NCBI GenBank assembly: GCA_020849275.1
Contig: JADLGO010000049.1
Span: 45,386-109,385, forward strand
DNA length: 64,000 nucleotides
Origin: Chthonomonadales bacterium
GTDB taxonomy: Bacteria; Armatimonadota; Chthonomonadetes; Chthonomonadales; CAJBBX01
Direction of reading: 5' to 3'
Shown here: positions 8,704-16,684 of the stretch, one piece after another
How the letters are laid out: each line of letters begins with the position of its first letter
How positions within the stretch are numbered: the stretch's first letter is position 1
Translations under genes and position numbers: made by a program
The notes under the pieces: model-generated
Told to the model about the DNA's origin: nothing
What the model saw: only the letters and a program-made list of their open reading frames with translations
The model's database searches: none

Positions 8704-9212
8704 GCGAGATGCCCACGTACAACCGCGTCGCGCCGGACGTGCGCCTGGGAGTGGGCGTGCGCCTGTTCGGCTTCGTGAACCTCTACGGCTGCGTCATCGG
8801 CGACGGCACGCGCATCGGCGCCTTCGTGGAGGTTCAGAAGAACGCCTCGATCGGCGCGATGTGCAAGATACAGAGCCACTCGTTCATCTGCGAGGGCGTC
8901 ACCATCGAGGACGAGGTTTTCGTGGGCCACGGGGTCATGTTCATCAATGACCCGGACCCGCGGGCTACGGCCGGCGGCGCGCTGCAGACCGAGGCGGACT
9001 GGGTCGTGGTGCCCACGCGAGTCTGCCGGCGCGCCTCGATCGGGAGCAACGCCACCATCCTCGCCGGGATCACCGTCGGCGAGGGCGCCCTGGTGGGGGC
9101 CGGCGCCGTGGTTACGCGCGACGTGCCGGCCGGCGCGGTGATTGCCGGCAATCCAGCCCGATTCCGCCGAATGCGCGACGACACTGGAGGTAATGATGAG
9201 CAAGACGCCTGA
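8700..9212 (+). CDS. left-handed beta-helix acetyltransferase, WbpD/WlbB-like
   Basis: 170 residues from the GTG at 8700, which overlaps the upstream stop by four bases; an ATG at 8709 is a possible alternative. GGAGGGGAG is suitably placed about 10 bases before the GTG. The sequence consists of hexapeptide repeats (IGDGTRIGAFVEV, IGSNATILAGITVGEGALVG) ending in AGNPAR, the hallmark of trimeric LbH acyltransferases. Length and the VGHGVMFINDP segment fit WbpD-type enzymes, which N-acetylate the 3-amino group of a UDP-sugar with acetyl-CoA. Placement between the oxidoreductase and the aminotransferase gene supports that assignment. It overlaps the following gene by 17 bases. Confidence 0.8.
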   Translation: MSEMPTYNRVAPDVRLGVGVRLFGFVNLYGCVIGDGTRIGAFVEVQKNASIGAMCKIQSHSFICEGVTIEDEVFVGHGVMFINDPDPRATAGGALQTEADWVVVPTRVCRRASIGSNATILAGITVGEGALVGAGAVVTRDVPAGAVIAGNPARFRRMRDDTGGNDEQDA

Positions 9213-10344
9213 CGGGCAGTCGATCGGCGCCGATAGCTTCCCGAAGGATGTTCTACCGGTCGTCGACCTGCGCCGGCAGTACGCATGCATCCGCGACGAG
9301 GTGATCCAGGGGCTGCACGAGGTGGCCGACAGCATGATCTACGTGCTGGGGCCGAAGGTCGCCCAGTTCGAGAAGGACTTCGCCGCCTTCGTCGGGGCCA
9401 GGCACTGCGTCGGCGTCAACTCCGGCACCTCCGCCCTCCACCTCGCCCTGATCTGCGCGGGGGTTGGTCAGGGCGACGAGGTGATCACGGTCCCGATGAC
9501 CTTCATCGCGACCTCATGGGCCATCTCCTATGTCGGCGCCTCCCCGGTCTTCGTCGACATCGACCCCTGCACGTACACGATGGACCCCGAGCAGGTGGAG
9601 AAGCAGATCACGCGCCGCACGAAGGCGCTACTGCCCGTGCACCTCTACGGCCAGCCGGCCGACCTGGCGCCCCTGTTGGAGATCGGCGAGCGTCACGGCA
9701 TCCCGGTGATCGAGGACGCCGCGCAGTGCCACGGCGCGCTCCATCGCGGCCAGCCCGCGGGCTCGCGCGGGCTCTGCGGCTGCTTCAGCTTCTACCCGGG
9801 CAAGAACCTGGGGGCCTACGGCGAGGGCGGCGCCGTGGTGACCGATGACGACGGCATCGCCGCGCGCCTGCGCGCCCTGCGCAACCACGCCCAGCAGCAC
9901 CAGCACTACCACGATGAGCTCGGCTTCAACTACCGCATGGACGCCTTCCAGGGCGCGGTGCTCGGCATCAAGCTGCGCTACCTGGAGGAGTGGACCAGCG
10001 CGCGCCGCCGCCTGGCCGCCCGCTACAACCAGCGACTGGCCGACACACCGCTGAAGCTGCCCGTCGAGGCGCACGACCGGCGCCACGTCTGGCACCTCTA
10101 TGTCGCGCTGCACCCGGATCGCGACCGCGTCCGCCGCGAGCTCGATGCCCGCGGCATCTCCACCAGCCTCCACTATCCGGTCCCGGTGCACCTGCAGAAG
10201 GCCTATCGGCACCTGCGCTACCGCGTTGGCGACTTCCCCGTGGCCGAGCGCGTCGCCCGCGAGTGCATCTCGCTGCCGCTCTTCCCGGAACTGACCGACG
10301 CGGAGCAGGACCGCGTCGTCGATGCGCTGCGAGAGGTCTGCTGA
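9196..10344 (+). CDS. DegT/DnrJ/EryC1 sugar aminotransferase, WbpE/WlbC-like
   Basis: 382 residues from the second of two adjacent ATGs (9196), which sits five bases after GGAGG. It is a PLP-dependent, fold-type I sugar aminotransferase. The Schiff-base Lys is in SFYPGKNLGAYGEGG (about K203). The cofactor region has NSGTSALHLAL, and the AAQCHGA segment is also present. In the WbpB-D-E pathway this enzyme transaminates the 3-keto UDP-sugar using glutamate. It is the third member of the conserved trio here. The gene overlaps the acetyltransferase by 17 bases and ends two bases before the epimerase ATG, so co-translation is likely. Confidence 0.85.
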   Translation: MSKTPDGQSIGADSFPKDVLPVVDLRRQYACIRDEVIQGLHEVADSMIYVLGPKVAQFEKDFAAFVGARHCVGVNSGTSALHLALICAGVGQGDEVITVPMTFIATSWAISYVGASPVFVDIDPCTYTMDPEQVEKQITRRTKALLPVHLYGQPADLAPLLEIGERHGIPVIEDAAQCHGALHRGQPAGSRGLCGCFSFYPGKNLGAYGEGGAVVTDDDGIAARLRALRNHAQQHQHYHDELGFNYRMDAFQGAVLGIKLRYLEEWTSARRRLAARYNQRLADTPLKLPVEAHDRRHVWHLYVALHPDRDRVRRELDARGISTSLHYPVPVHLQKAYRHLRYRVGDFPVAERVARECISLPLFPELTDAEQDRVVDALREVC

Positions 10345-10346
10345 CG

Positions 10347-11354
10347 ATGCCCGACTCGCTCAGCGGCGCGCGCGTCGTCGTGACCGGCGGCGCCGGGTTC
10401 ATCGGCTCGGAGCTCGTGCGGCAGCTCGTGGACGCCGGCGCCGAGGTCATCGCGCTCGACAACCTGTCCAACGGCAAGCGCGAGAACCTGGAAGGCCTCG
10501 GCGGCCGCTGCCGCCTGGAGGTGGCCGACGTCCGCGACACCGCGCGCGCTGGGCCGCTTCTGCGCGGCGCCGATGTCGTGTTCCATCTCGCCTGCCTGGG
10601 GGTGCGCCACTCCATCCATTCGCCCCGCGAGAACCATGACGTGAACGCGACGGCCACGCTCGACCTGCTCGTCGGCGCGCGGGCGGCCGGCGTGGGCCGC
10701 TTCGTCTACGTCTCCAGCTCGGAGGTCTACGGGACGGCGCGCTGGGCGCCGATGACCGAGGAGCACCCGACCTTCCCGATGACGGTCTACGGCTCCTCCA
10801 AGCTGGCCGGAGAGTGCTACGCGCGTGCTTACTTCCGCAGCTACGGCTACCCGACGGTCGTAGTGCGGCCGTTCAACACCTACGGCCCGCGCTCGCACCA
10901 CGAGGGCGACAGCGGCGAGGTGATCCCGAAGTTCATGCTGCGCGCCCTGGCCGGCCTCCCCATGGTGGTGTTCGGCGACGGGACGCAGACGCGCGATTTC
11001 ACCTACGTGGAGGACACGGCGCGCGGCATCGCGCAGGCGGCAGTCTGCCCGGAGGCCGTCGGCGAGACGCTCAACCTGGGCTTCGGCGGCGAGACCCGCA
11101 TCGGCGATCTGGCGCGCGAGGTCGCCTGCGTCCTCGGGCTGGACGGATCGACCGTTGAGCACATCGAGGGCCGGCCTGGCGACGTGCTGCGCCTCCACGC
11201 CGACACGACGCGCGCCCGGGCTCTCCTTGGCTACGAACCGCGCGTCGGCCTGCGCGAGGGGCTGGCGCTGCTGCGCGACTGGTACGGCGCGCAGGGGAGC
11301 GCGCCCGAGGCGCTCCTCGCCGCCGAGCGCGTGCGCAACTGGGAAGCGCCATGA
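10347..11354 (+). CDS. NAD-dependent sugar-nucleotide epimerase/dehydratase (extended SDR)
   Basis: 335 residues. The NAD-binding motif TGGAGFIG is at residues 13-20, and the catalytic pair is Y148xxxK152 in VYGSSKLAGE, with the SSSEVYG Ser loop upstream. RPFNTYGPR and RDFTYVEDTARG are typical of the GalE/WbpP/RmlB group of extended SDRs. The substrate is a nucleoside-diphosphate sugar; whether it epimerises C4 or dehydrates cannot be fixed from the sequence. The cluster also has a second aminotransferase immediately downstream. A 4,6-dehydratase or 4-epimerase feeding that enzyme is therefore plausible. It starts two bases after the upstream stop and its own stop overlaps the next ATG (ATGA). 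Confidence 0.85.
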   Translation: MPDSLSGARVVVTGGAGFIGSELVRQLVDAGAEVIALDNLSNGKRENLEGLGGRCRLEVADVRDTARAGPLLRGADVVFHLACLGVRHSIHSPRENHDVNATATLDLLVGARAAGVGRFVYVSSSEVYGTARWAPMTEEHPTFPMTVYGSSKLAGECYARAYFRSYGYPTVVVRPFNTYGPRSHHEGDSGEVIPKFMLRALAGLPMVVFGDGTQTRDFTYVEDTARGIAQAAVCPEAVGETLNLGFGGETRIGDLAREVACVLGLDGSTVEHIEGRPGDVLRLHADTTRARALLGYEPRVGLREGLALLRDWYGAQGSAPEALLAAERVRNWEAP

Positions 11355-12514
11355 GCGAGCGGCCGTCCCCCATACCGGTGGCAAGGCCCTCGCTGGGCGA
11401 GGAGGAGGCCGCCGCCGCGCGCGAGGTCATCCTCTCCGGCTGGGTGACGCAGGGCCCGCAGGTGCGCGCGTTCGAGGAGGAGTTCGCGGCGGCCTTCGGC
11501 GCGCGCCACGCCTGCGCCGTGTCGAGTTGCACCACGGCGCTGCACCTGGCGCTGATCGCGCTGGGAGTCGGGCCGGGCGACGAGGTCGTGACGGTCAGCC
11601 ACTCGTTCATCGCCACCGCCAACGCGGTGCGCTACTGCGGCGCGACGCCGGTCTTTGTAGACATCGACCCGACCACCTACAACCTGGACCCCGCGCTGCT
11701 GGAAGCGGCCATCACGCCGCGCACCAGGGCGATCCTGCCCGTGCACCAGGTCGGCATGCCGTGCGATCTGCCGGCGATCCTGGCCATCGCTGGCAGGCAC
11801 GGTCTTCCCGTCGTGGAAGACGCCGCCTGCGCCATCGGCAGCGAGGTGCATGTGGCGAGCGATTGGCAGCCTGTCGGTCGCCCGCACGGCGCGGTGGCCT
11901 GCTTCTCGTTCCACCCGCGCAAGGTGCTCACGACGGGCGACGGCGGGATGCTGACCACGGCGGACCCGGCGCTCGACGCGCGCTTCCGCCTTCTGCGCCA
12001 GCACGGCATGAGCGTGCCGGACACGGTGCGCCACGCCGCCACGCAGGTCCTCTTCGAGCAGTACCCGGAGCTCGGCTACAACTACCGGATGACGGACATT
12101 CAGGCCGCGGTCGGCCGGGTGCAGCTTCGCCGCCTGCCCGCGATGCTGGAGCGCCGGCGCGCCCTGGCGCACGCCTATACCGAGGCGCTTGGCGGTGCGC
12201 CCGGCCTCTGCCCGCCGGCCGTGCCGCCCTGGGCCCGCCCGAACTTCCAGAGCTACCCCGTCCGCGTGGACCCCGGCTACCCGCTCTCTCGGGACGCGTT
12301 GATGCAGCTCCTTCTGGACCAGGGCATCAGCACGCGGCGCGGCATCATGAACGCTCACCAGGAGCCGGCCTGCGCCGGAATCGCGCACGGGCCGCTCCCC
12401 CGGTCCGAGAGCGCGCGCGACGCCGTCCTGCTCCTGCCACTCTACGACGCCATGACTCCCGGCGATCAGGGGCGGGTCGTCCACGCGCTGCTCGCGCCGC
12501 TGGCGAGCCGGTGA
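11351..12514 (+). CDS. DegT/DnrJ/EryC1 sugar aminotransferase (second copy)
   Basis: 387 residues, starting at the ATG that overlaps the epimerase stop. The fold-type I PLP aminotransferase motifs are present: SSCTTALHLALIALG, the EDAACAIGSE segment and the Schiff-base Lys in SFHPRKVLTTGDGG (about K191). The THR-THR-GLY-ASP-GLY-GLY version of this loop is typical of PglE/ArnB/PseC-like enzymes that act on 4-keto sugars. It is clearly distinct from the other aminotransferase at 9196, which has the NLGAYGEGG loop, so the operon probably makes two different amino sugars or a diamino sugar. A NeuD-like acyltransferase follows, matching the usual aminotransferase plus acetyltransferase pairing (PglE then PglD). 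Confidence 0.85.
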   Translation: MSERPSPIPVARPSLGEEEAAAAREVILSGWVTQGPQVRAFEEEFAAAFGARHACAVSSCTTALHLALIALGVGPGDEVVTVSHSFIATANAVRYCGATPVFVDIDPTTYNLDPALLEAAITPRTRAILPVHQVGMPCDLPAILAIAGRHGLPVVEDAACAIGSEVHVASDWQPVGRPHGAVACFSFHPRKVLTTGDGGMLTTADPALDARFRLLRQHGMSVPDTVRHAATQVLFEQYPELGYNYRMTDIQAAVGRVQLRRLPAMLERRRALAHAYTEALGGAPGLCPPAVPPWARPNFQSYPVRVDPGYPLSRDALMQLLLDQGISTRRGIMNAHQEPACAGIAHGPLPRSESARDAVLLLPLYDAMTPGDQGRVVHALLAPLASR

Positions 12515-13197
12515 GCCCGGCGGTGGAGCGCCTGGTGATCCTCGGAGCCTGTGGCAACGGCCTGGACGTGCTGGACGCAGTCGACGCCGTCAACGCGTGC
12601 GAGCCGCGCTGGGAGGTCATCGGCTTCCTGGACGACGGGGCGGCGCCTGGCACGACCTTCAGCGGGCTGCCGGTTCTGGGCGGCGTGGAGGAGGCGGAGC
12701 GCCTGCGCGGTTGCGTCTTCGTCAGCGCGATCGGCTCCGACCGCACGCGCGCGCTGCGCCCGGCCATCGTGGCGCGCAGCGGCGTGCCGCGGGAGCGGTT
12801 CGCCACGGTCGTTCACCCGACCGCGGCCGTGTCGCCGCGCGCAAGGCTGGGTGGAGGCGTGTGCGTCGGGGCGTGCGTCTCGGTGGGCGGCGGCGCCGTC
12901 GTGAAGGACTTCGGCTGGCTGGGGGCCGGGTGCATCGTCGGCCACGACGCCGTGATCGGCGAGCACGCGGTCATTGCGCCGGGAGCCGTGCTGAGCGGGT
13001 TCGTGCGCGTGGGCGGATGCGCCTACGTGGGCGCCGGGGCCACGGTCAGGCAGCGCCTGACCGTGGGCAAGGAGGCGCTCGTGGGCATGGGAGCCGTCGT
13101 CGTGCGCGACGTGCCGGCCGGCGAAACCGTTGTCGGCAGCCCGGCGCGGCCGCTGCGCGCCGGGGGACCTGGCCAGGGAGAGAGAGGCGTGCCGTGA
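12511..13197 (+). CDS. NeuD/PglD-like sugar O- or N-acyltransferase
   Basis: 228 residues from the GTG at 12511 (GTGA overlap with the upstream stop). There is a short Rossmann-like N-terminal domain (LVILGACGNGLDVLDAV; VIGFLDDG). A left-handed beta-helix follows with IGEHAVIAPGAVLSG, VGAGATVRQ and VGMGAVVVRDVPAGE. This is the NeuD/PglD architecture, which transfers acetyl from acetyl-CoA to an amino or hydroxyl group of a sugar nucleotide. Given the preceding 4-keto-type aminotransferase, N-acetylation of a UDP-4-amino sugar is the most economical guess. The catalytic His is expected in the helix near VHPTAAVSP. It is coupled to the downstream glycosyltransferase by another GTGA. Confidence 0.8.
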   Translation: MSPAVERLVILGACGNGLDVLDAVDAVNACEPRWEVIGFLDDGAAPGTTFSGLPVLGGVEEAERLRGCVFVSAIGSDRTRALRPAIVARSGVPRERFATVVHPTAAVSPRARLGGGVCVGACVSVGGGAVVKDFGWLGAGCIVGHDAVIGEHAVIAPGAVLSGFVRVGGCAYVGAGATVRQRLTVGKEALVGMGAVVVRDVPAGETVVGSPARPLRAGGPGQGERGVP

Positions 13198-14192
13198 GGC
13201 TCTCCATCGTCATCCCGTTCCTGAACGAGGCAGACAACATCCCGCGCCTGCATGAGCGGCTGTGCGCCGTCGCCCGGCGGCTCGAGGGCGACGAGGTCGA
13301 GATCGTCCTGGTGGACGACGGCTCGACCGACGGCTCGATCGACGCGATCCGGGCGCTGCCGGCGGCTGGCCCCACCCTGCGCGTCGTGCGCCTCTCGCGC
13401 AACTTCGGCAGCCACGCCGCCATCGCGGCGGGCGTGAGCCACGCCACCGGTGACGTGCTCACCTTTCTCTCGGCCGACCTGCAGGACCCGCCGGAGCTGC
13501 TGCTGGACATGCTGGCGCGCTGGCGCGAGGGGCATGAGATCGTCTGGGCCACGCGCGTCAGCCGCAAGGACCCGCTCTCCACCCGGCTGTTCGCGCGCGC
13601 TTACTACACGCTGATGCGCCGCTACGCCCTGCCGCAGATGCCCATCGGCGGGGTCGATCTGTGCATGGTCGACCGCCGGGTCGTGCAGAGTCTGGGCAAC
13701 CTGCAGGAGCGCAACTCCAACGTGTTCTGCCTGCTCATGTGGGCGGGCTACACGCAGTGCGTCATCCCCTATCACCGCGAGGAGCGCAGGTCGGGCCGCT
13801 CCAAGTGGTCGGTCGCCAAGAAGATCAAGCTGTTCATCGACTCGTTCGTTGCCTTCTCGTTCCTGCCGATGCGCCTGATCTCGGCACTGGGCGGCGCGCT
13901 CTCCGTGGCGGGCCTGGCGTACGCGGCCTACATCGTGACGCGCGCCCTGTTCTACGGCTCCGCCGTGCACGGCTGGGCGTCTCTGATGGTCGTGCTGCTG
14001 CTCTGCTCGGGCGTTCAGTTGCTGATGCTCGGCATCCTCAGCGAGTACCTGTGGCGCTCCCTCGACGCGTCCCGCAACCGGCCGGTCTATATCGTGCGCG
14101 AGTCCGAGGTGATCACCGGCGGCGCCGCGGCGGCCGCGGTCGACGTGGACGGGGCCGGCGAGGCCGGGCGCGCGACGGACGCGCGCGCTTGA
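13194..14192 (+). CDS. family 2 glycosyltransferase with two C-terminal membrane helices (GtrB/DPM1-like)
   Basis: 332 residues from the GTG at 13194. The GT-A domain starts SIVIPFLNEADNIPRLHE and has VLVDDGSTDGS and FLSADLQDPPELL, the DPM1/GtrB/ArnC signature. The PIGGVDLCMVDRRV and RSGRSKWSVAKK segments are also typical. After about residue 220 two hydrophobic segments follow (LISALGGALSVAGLAY and ASLMVVLLLCSGVQLLMLGI). Such enzymes attach a sugar from a nucleotide donor to polyprenyl phosphate at the inner face of the membrane. In this operon it probably loads the sugar made by the upstream enzymes, or a lipid-linked glucose or mannose used by the GT87-like protein. The Ala/Gly-rich C-terminus is poorly conserved. 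The start overlaps the preceding stop. Confidence 0.85.
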   Translation: MRLSIVIPFLNEADNIPRLHERLCAVARRLEGDEVEIVLVDDGSTDGSIDAIRALPAAGPTLRVVRLSRNFGSHAAIAAGVSHATGDVLTFLSADLQDPPELLLDMLARWREGHEIVWATRVSRKDPLSTRLFARAYYTLMRRYALPQMPIGGVDLCMVDRRVVQSLGNLQERNSNVFCLLMWAGYTQCVIPYHREERRSGRSKWSVAKKIKLFIDSFVAFSFLPMRLISALGGALSVAGLAYAAYIVTRALFYGSAVHGWASLMVVLLLCSGVQLLMLGILSEYLWRSLDASRNRPVYIVRESEVITGGAAAAAVDVDGAGEAGRATDARA

Positions 14193-15160
14193 GCCGGCGG
14201 GCCGCGACGGCTGGCCGCCCGCGCGGCCGCTGGTCGGGCTGGCTGCTTCGCGCCGGCCTGGGCGCGGCGCTGCTCGCCGCGCTGCTGGGCTCCGGACGCC
14301 TCGACCCGAGCGCGCTCGCCTCCGTGCGGCCAGGGCCCTGGCTCGCCGTCCTCGGCGCGGCCTGTTTCCTCGCGCTAGCGCTGAACTCCCTGCGCTGGGC
14401 TTGCCTGGCGCGCGCGGCCGGTATCCCGATCGCCGGGGCCACTGCCGTCCGCGTCGCGCTGGCCAGCAACGTCTTCCTCTTCGTCTCACCGGCCGGGACG
14501 GGCGCCGACGCGGCGCGCGTGCTCCACCTGGTGCGCGCCGAGGGCGAGCGCACCGGCCGCGCGCTCGCCCTCGGCATCGTGGACCGCCTGATCGGCGTTC
14601 AGACGCTGCTCGCCGTCGCCGCCGCCGTCGGCGTCGCCGCCGCCCTGGGACGGCCCGCGCTCTGGGGCGCGGCGGCCGGACTCGGCGCGGCGGCGATCGG
14701 AGCCACGCTCGTTGTCAGCGGCATCGCGCTGCCGGCCACGCGGCGGCTCTGCCTGCGCCTGCTGCCCACGCCCTGGCGCGAGCGGCTCCAGGCGGCGGCC
14801 GTGCCGTGGCATCCGGCATGGGTGGCGGGAGTGCTCGGCCTCTCGCTGGCCGGCGCGGCGGCCAACCTGGCGCTCCCCGTGCTCGGCCTGGCCGCGCTCG
14901 GACACCCGACGGGGGGCCCGCAGGCGCTGTTTGGGAGCGCGATGGTCGTGCTCGTCAACACGGTGGCGCCGACGCCGGGCGGGCTCGGCGCGGGCGAGGC
15001 CGCCGCCTCGGCGATGCTGCAGGGCGCCCGGGGAGCTTCCGCCATGCTGCTGGCCCGCGTGCTGCTCGTGGCGTGGTCACTGGCGCTCGGCGCGGGCTAC
15101 CTGGCGCACGGAAGCCGGGAGGTGGAGCCGAAGGAGGCAGGCCGTGGCGCGGTGGCGTGA
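14189..15160 (+). CDS. LPG-synthase-TM/UPF0104 family membrane protein
   Basis: 323 residues from a TTG at 14189 that overlaps the upstream stop (TTGA). The protein is almost entirely hydrophobic with about eight membrane helices. It has the hallmarks of the lysylphosphatidylglycerol synthase transmembrane family (DUF2029-unrelated, formerly UPF0104): NSLRWACLARAAGIPI near the start, FLFVSPAGTGADAARVLHL in the middle and TVAPTPGGLGAGEAA near the end (PTPGGxGxxE is diagnostic). Stand-alone members lacking the soluble aminoacyltransferase domain often sit in glycan clusters. They are thought to act as lipid or lipid-linked sugar translocases. A role as flippase partner for the lipid-linked sugar made by the preceding GT2 is an inference. 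Confidence 0.75.
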   Translation: MSRRAATAGRPRGRWSGWLLRAGLGAALLAALLGSGRLDPSALASVRPGPWLAVLGAACFLALALNSLRWACLARAAGIPIAGATAVRVALASNVFLFVSPAGTGADAARVLHLVRAEGERTGRALALGIVDRLIGVQTLLAVAAAVGVAAALGRPALWGAAAGLGAAAIGATLVVSGIALPATRRLCLRLLPTPWRERLQAAAVPWHPAWVAGVLGLSLAGAAANLALPVLGLAALGHPTGGPQALFGSAMVVLVNTVAPTPGGLGAGEAAASAMLQGARGASAMLLARVLLVAWSLALGAGYLAHGSREVEPKEAGRGAVA

Positions 15161-16454
15161 GGAGATGCACCGGCCCGCCGCGCGCCTGGCGGCGGCCATC
15201 TGCGCGCTGAGCCTTCTGGTCTGCTTCGCGCAGGGATGGCGGCGCTCGGGCGCCGGCATGGACCTGCCGGCCTACGTCTATCCGGCCAAGCTCTGGCTGG
15301 CCGGCATCGACCCCTACGACATCCGGGCCTACCAGGCAAGCTACCCGCGCTTCTGGGGCCCCGGCGCCACAACCCCCAACTCGTGCAGCTTCCCGCCGCA
15401 GGTCCTGATCGAGATGGTCCCGCTGGCGCTGCCGCCCTGGACCGTGGCGCTGCGGACCTGGTGGCTGGTGTCGTTCGGCGCGCTGCTCACCGCCTTCTGG
15501 CTCCTGACGCGCCGCTTCGCCGCGTGGGGCGCCACCGAGACGCTCCTGCTCGTCGCCCTGCTCGCGCAGTCGCGCCTGGTGCAATCGGTCGCCTTTCGCG
15601 GTCAGATGTCGCTCTTCTGCCTGGGCCTGGTGCTCGGCGCCCTGGCGCTTGCGGATCGCCGCCGCCCGATGCTCGCGGGCCTCGCCCTGGCGCTGGCAGC
15701 GGCCAAGATCATCCTCACGCCGCCGGCCGCGCTCTACTGGATCTGGAAGCGGCAGTGGGCGCCGCTCGCCTGGTTCGCCGCGATCACAACCGTGCTGCAC
15801 GCGATCCCGATCCTCGCGATCGGACCGGCGCGGTTCATGAGGGAGTACGCGGCCTCCGCCCGGCACGGGCTCGACCTGGAAGCGAGCATCGTGGCCGGCT
15901 CGTACCACGTGATGAACTGGCAAGTACTCTACGACACGCTGCTGGGGCGCTCAACGGGGGCGTCGGCGGCGGCCAACCTGCTCACGTTGCTGGCGGCCGG
16001 CGCGGCCACCGTGGGGGTCGCGGTGGCATGGCGCCGCCGGGCGTCGCGAGACGCCGAGGGCTGGGTGCTCGCCTCGGTCACGGCGCTCACGCTCGCCTCA
16101 ACCTACCACCGCGTCTACGACGGTGTGTTCCTGTTCGTGGTCGCGTTCGCCGCCTGGAACGCGCTGCGCGCCCGGCCCGGCCGAACGCCGGCGCTCCTCG
16201 CGCTGGCCGCCACGCTGTTCCTCTTCCTGATGGTGCTCGGAGCGCAAGAGGTCTCCGCCCGTGTGTCCGACCGGCTCGCGGCCACGCAGGCGCTGGCCTC
16301 CCTCCGGCCGATCAACGCATGGCTCGCGCTGCTGATCCTCCTCCAGACGCTCTGGGTGGCCTGGCGAAGAGCGAGCGCCTACTCATCGTCGAACGAGGCG
16401 CCCGGATCGTCGACGCCGCCTGAGGCCGCGCCGTTGCCGGGGGCCGCGCCGTAG
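15144..16454 (+). CDS. GT87/DUF2029-like polytopic membrane glycosyltransferase
   Basis: 436 residues from the GTG at 15144. AAGGAGG lies six bases upstream, so this start is better supported than the ATG at 15165; it overlaps the previous gene by 17 bases. About ten hydrophobic helices are visible. A first extracytoplasmic loop carries acidic and aromatic residues (DLPAYVYPAKLWLAGIDPYD), the place where GT-C enzymes keep their catalytic Asp. The AAAKIILTPPAALYWIWK segment resembles the DUF2029/GT87 family of polyprenyl-phosphate-mannose-dependent transferases. It probably adds the sugar delivered by the GtrB-like protein on the outer face of the membrane. This is the last gene of the operon, and its 3' end overlaps the 3' end of convergent xseB by 76 bases. 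Confidence 0.75.
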   Translation: MARWREEMHRPAARLAAAICALSLLVCFAQGWRRSGAGMDLPAYVYPAKLWLAGIDPYDIRAYQASYPRFWGPGATTPNSCSFPPQVLIEMVPLALPPWTVALRTWWLVSFGALLTAFWLLTRRFAAWGATETLLLVALLAQSRLVQSVAFRGQMSLFCLGLVLGALALADRRRPMLAGLALALAAAKIILTPPAALYWIWKRQWAPLAWFAAITTVLHAIPILAIGPARFMREYAASARHGLDLEASIVAGSYHVMNWQVLYDTLLGRSTGASAAANLLTLLAAGAATVGVAVAWRRRASRDAEGWVLASVTALTLASTYHRVYDGVFLFVVAFAAWNALRARPGRTPALLALAATLFLFLMVLGAQEVSARVSDRLAATQALASLRPINAWLALLILLQTLWVAWRRASAYSSSNEAPGSSTPPEAAPLPGAAP

Positions 16455-16684
16455 GTGGCGCCGCCCGCTGCGTCCACGCCTTCCAGCGCCGCCTCGACCT
16501 CCTGCTGCGTGGCGCGCAACCGCGTCCGGCAGGTGCGGACGAGCAGCGCCGCGCGCTTCACCGACTGCGCGAGATCGTCCACGTCCACGTCACCCTGCTC
16601 AATGCGGGCCACGATCGCCTCAAGCTCGCGCAGCGCCTCGCCGTAGGTCGCCGGCGGTTCGTCAGCCGGCCGCGTCTTCTTCAC
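16379..16684 (-). CDS. xseB: exodeoxyribonuclease VII small subunit
   Basis: 101 residues from the GTG at 16684, three bases after GGAGGGAG. The core (TYGEALRELEAIVARIEQG, then DVDVDDLAQSVKRAALLVRTC) matches the XseB signature. XseB is a helical bundle that binds XseA to form the cytoplasmic exonuclease VII, which degrades single-stranded DNA in both directions. The family is usually about 75-85 residues; here a Gly/Ala-rich acidic tail of about 25 residues is added, and that tail overlaps the convergent GT87-like gene. The start lies 23 bases inside the 3' end of xseA, so the two subunits are translationally coupled. Confidence 0.9.
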   Translation of the reverse strand: MKKTRPADEPPATYGEALRELEAIVARIEQGDVDVDDLAQSVKRAALLVRTCRTRLRATQQEVEAALEGVDAAGGATYGAAPGNGAASGGVDDPGASFDDE

